From Devosia sp. A16 (GTDB lineage: Bacteria; Pseudomonadota; Alphaproteobacteria; Rhizobiales; Devosiaceae), in NCBI RefSeq assembly GCF_001402915.1, contig NZ_CP012945.1, positions 3,945,501 through 4,009,500 on the forward strand: 64,000 bases of DNA. The letters run 5' to 3'. The position numbers and the translations under genes were made by a program. The notes below the pieces were generated by a model. The model was not told where the DNA came from, ran no database searches, and was given only the letters and a program-made list of their open reading frames with translations. Of the stretch, positions 60,839 through 64,000 are shown in pieces. Within the stretch, counting starts at the first letter, position 1. Every line of letters starts with the position of its first letter.

Positions 60839-61519
60839 GTGAAGGGCTCACCGCGTGTTGCGCAGGGCGCGATGCTGGTTGTGACCCTGGCGCTCGCAAC
60901 CTCGGGAGCGGCGGTCGCCTATGTGGAGGCCAAGGCCTATCTTTCTGCGGGGATAGACCCGCGCGAACGCTTCGAAGCACTGGCCGACGACAGCGTCGAT
61001 CTCGGTCTGTCGAGTGCGTCGCATACCCTGTTCCTCAACAACTGCTACGAGGCGCTGACCTCGGTTTCGGCGCGTCTGGAGCCCACGCGCCGCAACGCCG
61101 TCGCCGCCAACTGCCGGGCAGCGGCGGATCGGATCACTGGTGCCGAGCCGGCCAACTCGTTCGCCTGGTACGTTGCAGCACTCGCGGCCGCAAAGGCCGG
61201 CGACCTCCCCGGCATGACGCAGCGCCTGCGCATGTCGCAGGTCTCGGGGGCGAGCGAACAATGGATCGCCGAACTCAGGGTTGATCTCGCCGAGGATCAT
61301 CTGGCTGCCCTGTCTGCCGATGCCCTGGCTGGGCACGAGGGCGACCTGACCTTGCTGGCGCAGAGCCAGCGCGGGGTCGCCTCGATCGCCGCGCGCTATG
61401 TGCGGCAGGCGGATTTCCGTGAGCGCATCACAGCCTTGGTGGAGCAGCTGCCGAACGCCGAGCAGCAACGCTTCCTCCAATATGTCCGCGGCGCCGCGGG
61501 TCAGGTATCGGGGGGGTGA
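60839..61519 (+). CDS. Membrane-anchored or secreted protein of the exopolysaccharide cluster, unknown function
   Basis: Protein of about 226 residues from GTG at 60839, chosen because GGGGAGG lies 6 bases upstream. An N-terminal hydrophobic segment (GAMLVVTLALATSGAAVAYVEA) is followed by a helical, repeat-like soluble part (SASHTLFLNNCYEALTSV, WYVAALAAAKAGDLPGM), perhaps TPR-like. Stop TGA overlaps the next gene's ATG, so it is translated with the ligase. It may assist polymerisation; this is inference. Confidence 0.65.
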   Translation: MKGSPRVAQGAMLVVTLALATSGAAVAYVEAKAYLSAGIDPRERFEALADDSVDLGLSSASHTLFLNNCYEALTSVSARLEPTRRNAVAANCRAAADRITGAEPANSFAWYVAALAAAKAGDLPGMTQRLRMSQVSGASEQWIAELRVDLAEDHLAALSADALAGHEGDLTLLAQSQRGVASIAARYVRQADFRERITALVEQLPNAEQQRFLQYVRGAAGQVSGG

Positions 61520-62967
61520 TGGCTGAGATCGAAGTCACCGCGACGCGCCCATTGCCCGCCCAGGCGTCAGCCCAGGCTGGTGCGAGGAGCAGCCGGCAAT
61601 CTAGGGTCAATAACCTGCTCGCTCGGGTTATCCTGGTCATTGCCGCGTTGGCTCCCATCCCACTGGGGAGCAACCGCCCCTTCTTCTGGGCAATCAACGC
61701 CCTGATCGTCGGCCTGGTGGGCACCTTCTACGTTGCGGCGCTGCGGGGCATGCGAGAGCCGTTTCGCGTTGGGCTCGATCGTCTCCGGCCGTCGATCGTG
61801 CTCTATGGAGTTGTCGCCCTCTACCTCGTCATTCAGGTGTTGCCACTCGGGCAATTGACGATCGGCGACATCACCTTGTCGGGCGTTCTGAAGGTCCCGA
61901 CCGAGGTCGGTGCGGTTCTGACTGCCGACACGATCAGCCTGTCACCCAACTCGACGGTGCTGATGTTACTGCGTTGGGCGACTTATGGGGTGCTGTTCCT
62001 GCTCGCCGTCCAGGTGGGTACGCGAGCGCACCGCCGGGACATGATGCTCAATGTCATCGTCGCAATCGTCGCCGGCTATGCGATCTTCGGCCTCGCCTCG
62101 CTGCTGCAGTTCGGCGATACGCTTCTCAGCATGCCGAAATGGGCTTACGAGGGCAGTGCAACGGCCACCTTCGTCAATCGCAACTCCTTTGCCACCTTCC
62201 TCAGCTTTGGCGCCGTGGTGACGGTCGCCCTGCTGGCGGGTTCATTTGTGCGTCAGGATGATGGTGAGGCTGACGATCGCCGGCTGCGTATCGATCCTAT
62301 CGTGCTGGTCTACCTGCTGGCGGTGGCCGTCATTGCCGCTGCGCTGCTCGCGACCCAGTCCCGCATGGGGGCGTTTGCCGGTGTCATGGGATGCCTGACG
62401 GTTGTCATTCTGGCTCAGCGCCGGTTGCGTTGGCGGCGGGGCTGGTACCTGTTGTGGCTGCCGGCTGGGCTGATCGTGGTCGGTGCGGGCGTGTACCTAT
62501 ACGGACAGGGGCTGGTGGAGCGCCTCGGCTCACAGGCGGAAGCGGCCGACGTTCGTCTGGATCTCTATGCCCAGGTGCTCGAGATGATCCGCGCGCGACC
62601 GCTGCTCGGGTTCGGAGGAGGGGCCTTCGAACAGGCGTTCCAGTTGTTCCATCACGCCCCGGTCAGCCCTGACCTGGTCTGGGATCGGGCGCACAATACC
62701 TATCTGGCCCTGTGGTCCGAACTGGGCCTTGTGGTGGGATCAATCCCCATCCTGCTTGTTGGCGCCGCCGCGATCCGGCTCGCCTGGAACAGTTCGCACG
62801 CCGGCTCGGACTGGACGGGGCGGGTCGCCGCTGTCGGGGTTATCGTTGTTGCCGCGGTCCACTCGCTTGCCGATTTCAGCCTCGAGATACAAGCCAACAC
62901 GATCCTGTTCGTCACGCTGCTTGGCATCGGGACCGCCGCCAGGTTGAGCAAGCGGGGCACCCGATAG
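61519..62967 (+). CDS. O-antigen ligase family protein / polysaccharide polymerase
   Basis: Protein of 482 residues with 10 or more transmembrane helices. The family loop is visible near residue 360-400: MIRARPLLGFGGGAFEQAF, VWDRAHNTYLALWSELGLV, with the conserved Arg and the H-N-x-Y/F motif of WaaL/Wzy-type enzymes. It joins or extends glycan chains at the periplasmic face. GGGGGG lies just before ATG 61519, which overlaps the previous stop. Confidence 0.87.
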   Translation: MAEIEVTATRPLPAQASAQAGARSSRQSRVNNLLARVILVIAALAPIPLGSNRPFFWAINALIVGLVGTFYVAALRGMREPFRVGLDRLRPSIVLYGVVALYLVIQVLPLGQLTIGDITLSGVLKVPTEVGAVLTADTISLSPNSTVLMLLRWATYGVLFLLAVQVGTRAHRRDMMLNVIVAIVAGYAIFGLASLLQFGDTLLSMPKWAYEGSATATFVNRNSFATFLSFGAVVTVALLAGSFVRQDDGEADDRRLRIDPIVLVYLLAVAVIAAALLATQSRMGAFAGVMGCLTVVILAQRRLRWRRGWYLLWLPAGLIVVGAGVYLYGQGLVERLGSQAEAADVRLDLYAQVLEMIRARPLLGFGGGAFEQAFQLFHHAPVSPDLVWDRAHNTYLALWSELGLVVGSIPILLVGAAAIRLAWNSSHAGSDWTGRVAAVGVIVVAAVHSLADFSLEIQANTILFVTLLGIGTAARLSKRGTR

Positions 62968-63779
62968 TGCTGCGCGCCATGGCCGCTCTGTTTGGCAATC
63001 GCCACACGACCTCGCGTTCCACCGGCAGACAACGGTTGAGCGCCGCCGTTCTCCCCGCCGTCGTCTATGCGATCGGCGATGTGCACGGCTGCCTCGATGA
63101 GCTGCGCCGGCTCGAACAGTTGATCCGGGCCGATGCGGCTGGGGTTGAAGGCGAAAAATGGCTCGTGCTGCTCGGTGATTACATCGACCGGGGGCCGCGT
63201 TCCGCACAGGTGATCGACCACCTGCTGGCGCCGCCACCCGAGGGCTTCAGGCGCTTCACGCTGGCGGGCAACCACGAGCAGATGCTGCTCGACTTTCTGG
63301 CCGCGCCGCGCCGCCACCCCGACTGGCTGGCCTATGGGGGCGTCGAAACCCTGGCGTCCTATGGGATTGACGCAGGTGACGAGCCGAGCAGGGCAGCAAC
63401 GGCGCTGGAGGCCCGGATGCCTCAGGTGCACCTCGATTGGCTGCGTCAGCTCCCTGTGAGCCTCGAGCTGCCCGGCTTCGTCTTCGTTCATGCCGGCCTT
63501 CGCCCGGGGCTGCCGCTGGCCGAGCAGGACGAAAGTGACCTGCTGTGGATACGGGAGCCCTTCCTTGACGGTCCGGGCGCCCCCGGCCTGGTGGTTGTCC
63601 ATGGCCACACTCCGGAAACCGAGCCCGTGGTAAGGCCGTGGCGGGTCGGCATCGACACTGCCGCCTTCGTAACCGGCAAACTCACGGCCGCCCGCATAGA
63701 CGCCGGAGGGGGGATCAGCTTCCTCGCCAGCGATTCCGCCAACTCGTTGTCCGCCCCTGCGGCGGCCGAAACAGACTGA
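62967..63779 (+). CDS. Serine/threonine-type metallophosphatase (PPP family)
   Basis: Protein of 270 residues from GTG at 62967 (ATG at 62979 is the alternative; GGGG at 62954 favours the GTG). The three PPP motifs are complete: GDVHGCLDELRRLE, GDYIDRGPRS and GNHEQMLLD, with VHGHTPE at the end. It likely dephosphorylates a protein or nucleotide using two metal ions in the cytosol. It is embedded between the ligase gene and a Wzz-like gene. Confidence 0.9.
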   Translation: MLRAMAALFGNRHTTSRSTGRQRLSAAVLPAVVYAIGDVHGCLDELRRLEQLIRADAAGVEGEKWLVLLGDYIDRGPRSAQVIDHLLAPPPEGFRRFTLAGNHEQMLLDFLAAPRRHPDWLAYGGVETLASYGIDAGDEPSRAATALEARMPQVHLDWLRQLPVSLELPGFVFVHAGLRPGLPLAEQDESDLLWIREPFLDGPGAPGLVVVHGHTPETEPVVRPWRVGIDTAAFVTGKLTAARIDAGGGISFLASDSANSLSAPAAAETD

Positions 63780-63794
63780 GGACATAGCCAGGCG

Positions 63795-64000
63795 ATGGAA
63801 GAGGCCGATTTCGAACTTCGTCGAGTGCTCGGACTGCTGCAGCGGCAGTTGCGGCTGATCCTGATTGTCCTCGTCGTGGGCGTTGGTGCGACGGCGCTTG
63901 TCGTGTTCTCACTCACCCCGGTCTATCAAGCTTCGACCTTGGTCGAGGTGCAGCCACGCGATCGCAACCTGCTTGACCCCAGTGGCGATTTCAACACCGG
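63795..64000 (+). CDS. Wzz-type chain-length / polysaccharide co-polymerase, N-terminal part (truncated by window)
   Basis: The 68 visible residues begin MEEADFELRRVLGLLQRQLRLILIVLVV; one transmembrane helix (about 20-42) is followed by LTPVYQASTLVEVQPRDRNLL, the start of the Wzz periplasmic domain. In this family a C-terminal tyrosine autokinase (ExoP/Wzc) often follows. The next bases are outside the window, so the presence of the kinase domain cannot be confirmed. It starts 15 bases after the phosphatase gene. Confidence 0.85.
   Translation, partial: MEEADFELRRVLGLLQRQLRLILIVLVVGVGATALVVFSLTPVYQASTLVEVQPRDRNLLDPSGDFNT

Overview
The window is about 64 kb of GC-rich chromosome from an alphaproteobacterium, most likely Hyphomicrobiales and plausibly close to Devosia. 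This is inferred from the gene order (rpsF-rpsR-rplI; fabD-fabG-acpP-fabF-mltG-yicC-gmk; lptF-lptG-lptD-surA-pdxA-rsmA), a CtrA-type box, and the proteins' general similarity to that group. It is mostly core chromosome. I see no transposase, integrase, phage gene or CRISPR array. The coding is dense, with many ATGA stop/start overlaps.

Layout. 1-3.3 kb: end of a cytochrome b561, a sulfotransferase, a small outer-membrane barrel protein and ribosomal proteins L9, S18 and S6. 3.6-12.4 kb: a PLP dehydratase, the fatty-acid synthesis cluster, mltG, yicC and gmk. 12.5-21 kb, on the minus strand: lptF, lptG, lptD, surA, pdxA, rsmA and a small membrane gene, which join LPS transport, outer-membrane folding, pyridoxal phosphate synthesis and 16S rRNA methylation. 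21.2-30.4 kb: pepA, a PH-like membrane protein, holC, an ABC-F ATPase, ndk, a DEAD-box helicase and two tautomerases. 30.6-36.3 kb: a glutaminase-STAS-cNMP gene broken by a -1 frameshift, a potassium channel with a zinc ribbon, an MFS exporter, a FecR-domain protein, and gdx preceded by a two-hairpin guanidine-II riboswitch. 36.3-46 kb: Cys-rich secreted proteins, an OmpR-type two-component system, a molybdopterin oxidoreductase, a TauE/SafE permease, a YfcG-like GST, tRNA-Ser(GCT) and a divergent XRE regulator/SDR pair. 47-50 kb: manC and ugd, which make sugar nucleotides. 50-57 kb: an FMN reductase and Rrf2 regulator pair, then a complete dipeptide-type ABC importer with a DUF1684 gene. 57.4-59.3 kb: small secreted proteins including a BTLCP cysteine peptidase. 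59.8-64 kb: the start of an exopolysaccharide cluster (priming sugar transferase, an unknown, an O-antigen ligase-like polymerase, a PPP-family phosphatase and a Wzz-like protein cut by the window edge), with a perfect CtrA box in front.

The least expected signals are non-coding. They are the riboswitch, a slippery heptamer exactly at the glutaminase frameshift, two copies of a 129-bp inverted-repeat element that both sit between convergent genes, four paired REP-like repeats, two DnaA boxes 21 bp apart, and OmpR-style direct repeats in front of the response regulator. No clearly new defence or biosynthetic system was found. All family names come from reading motifs; no database search was run.
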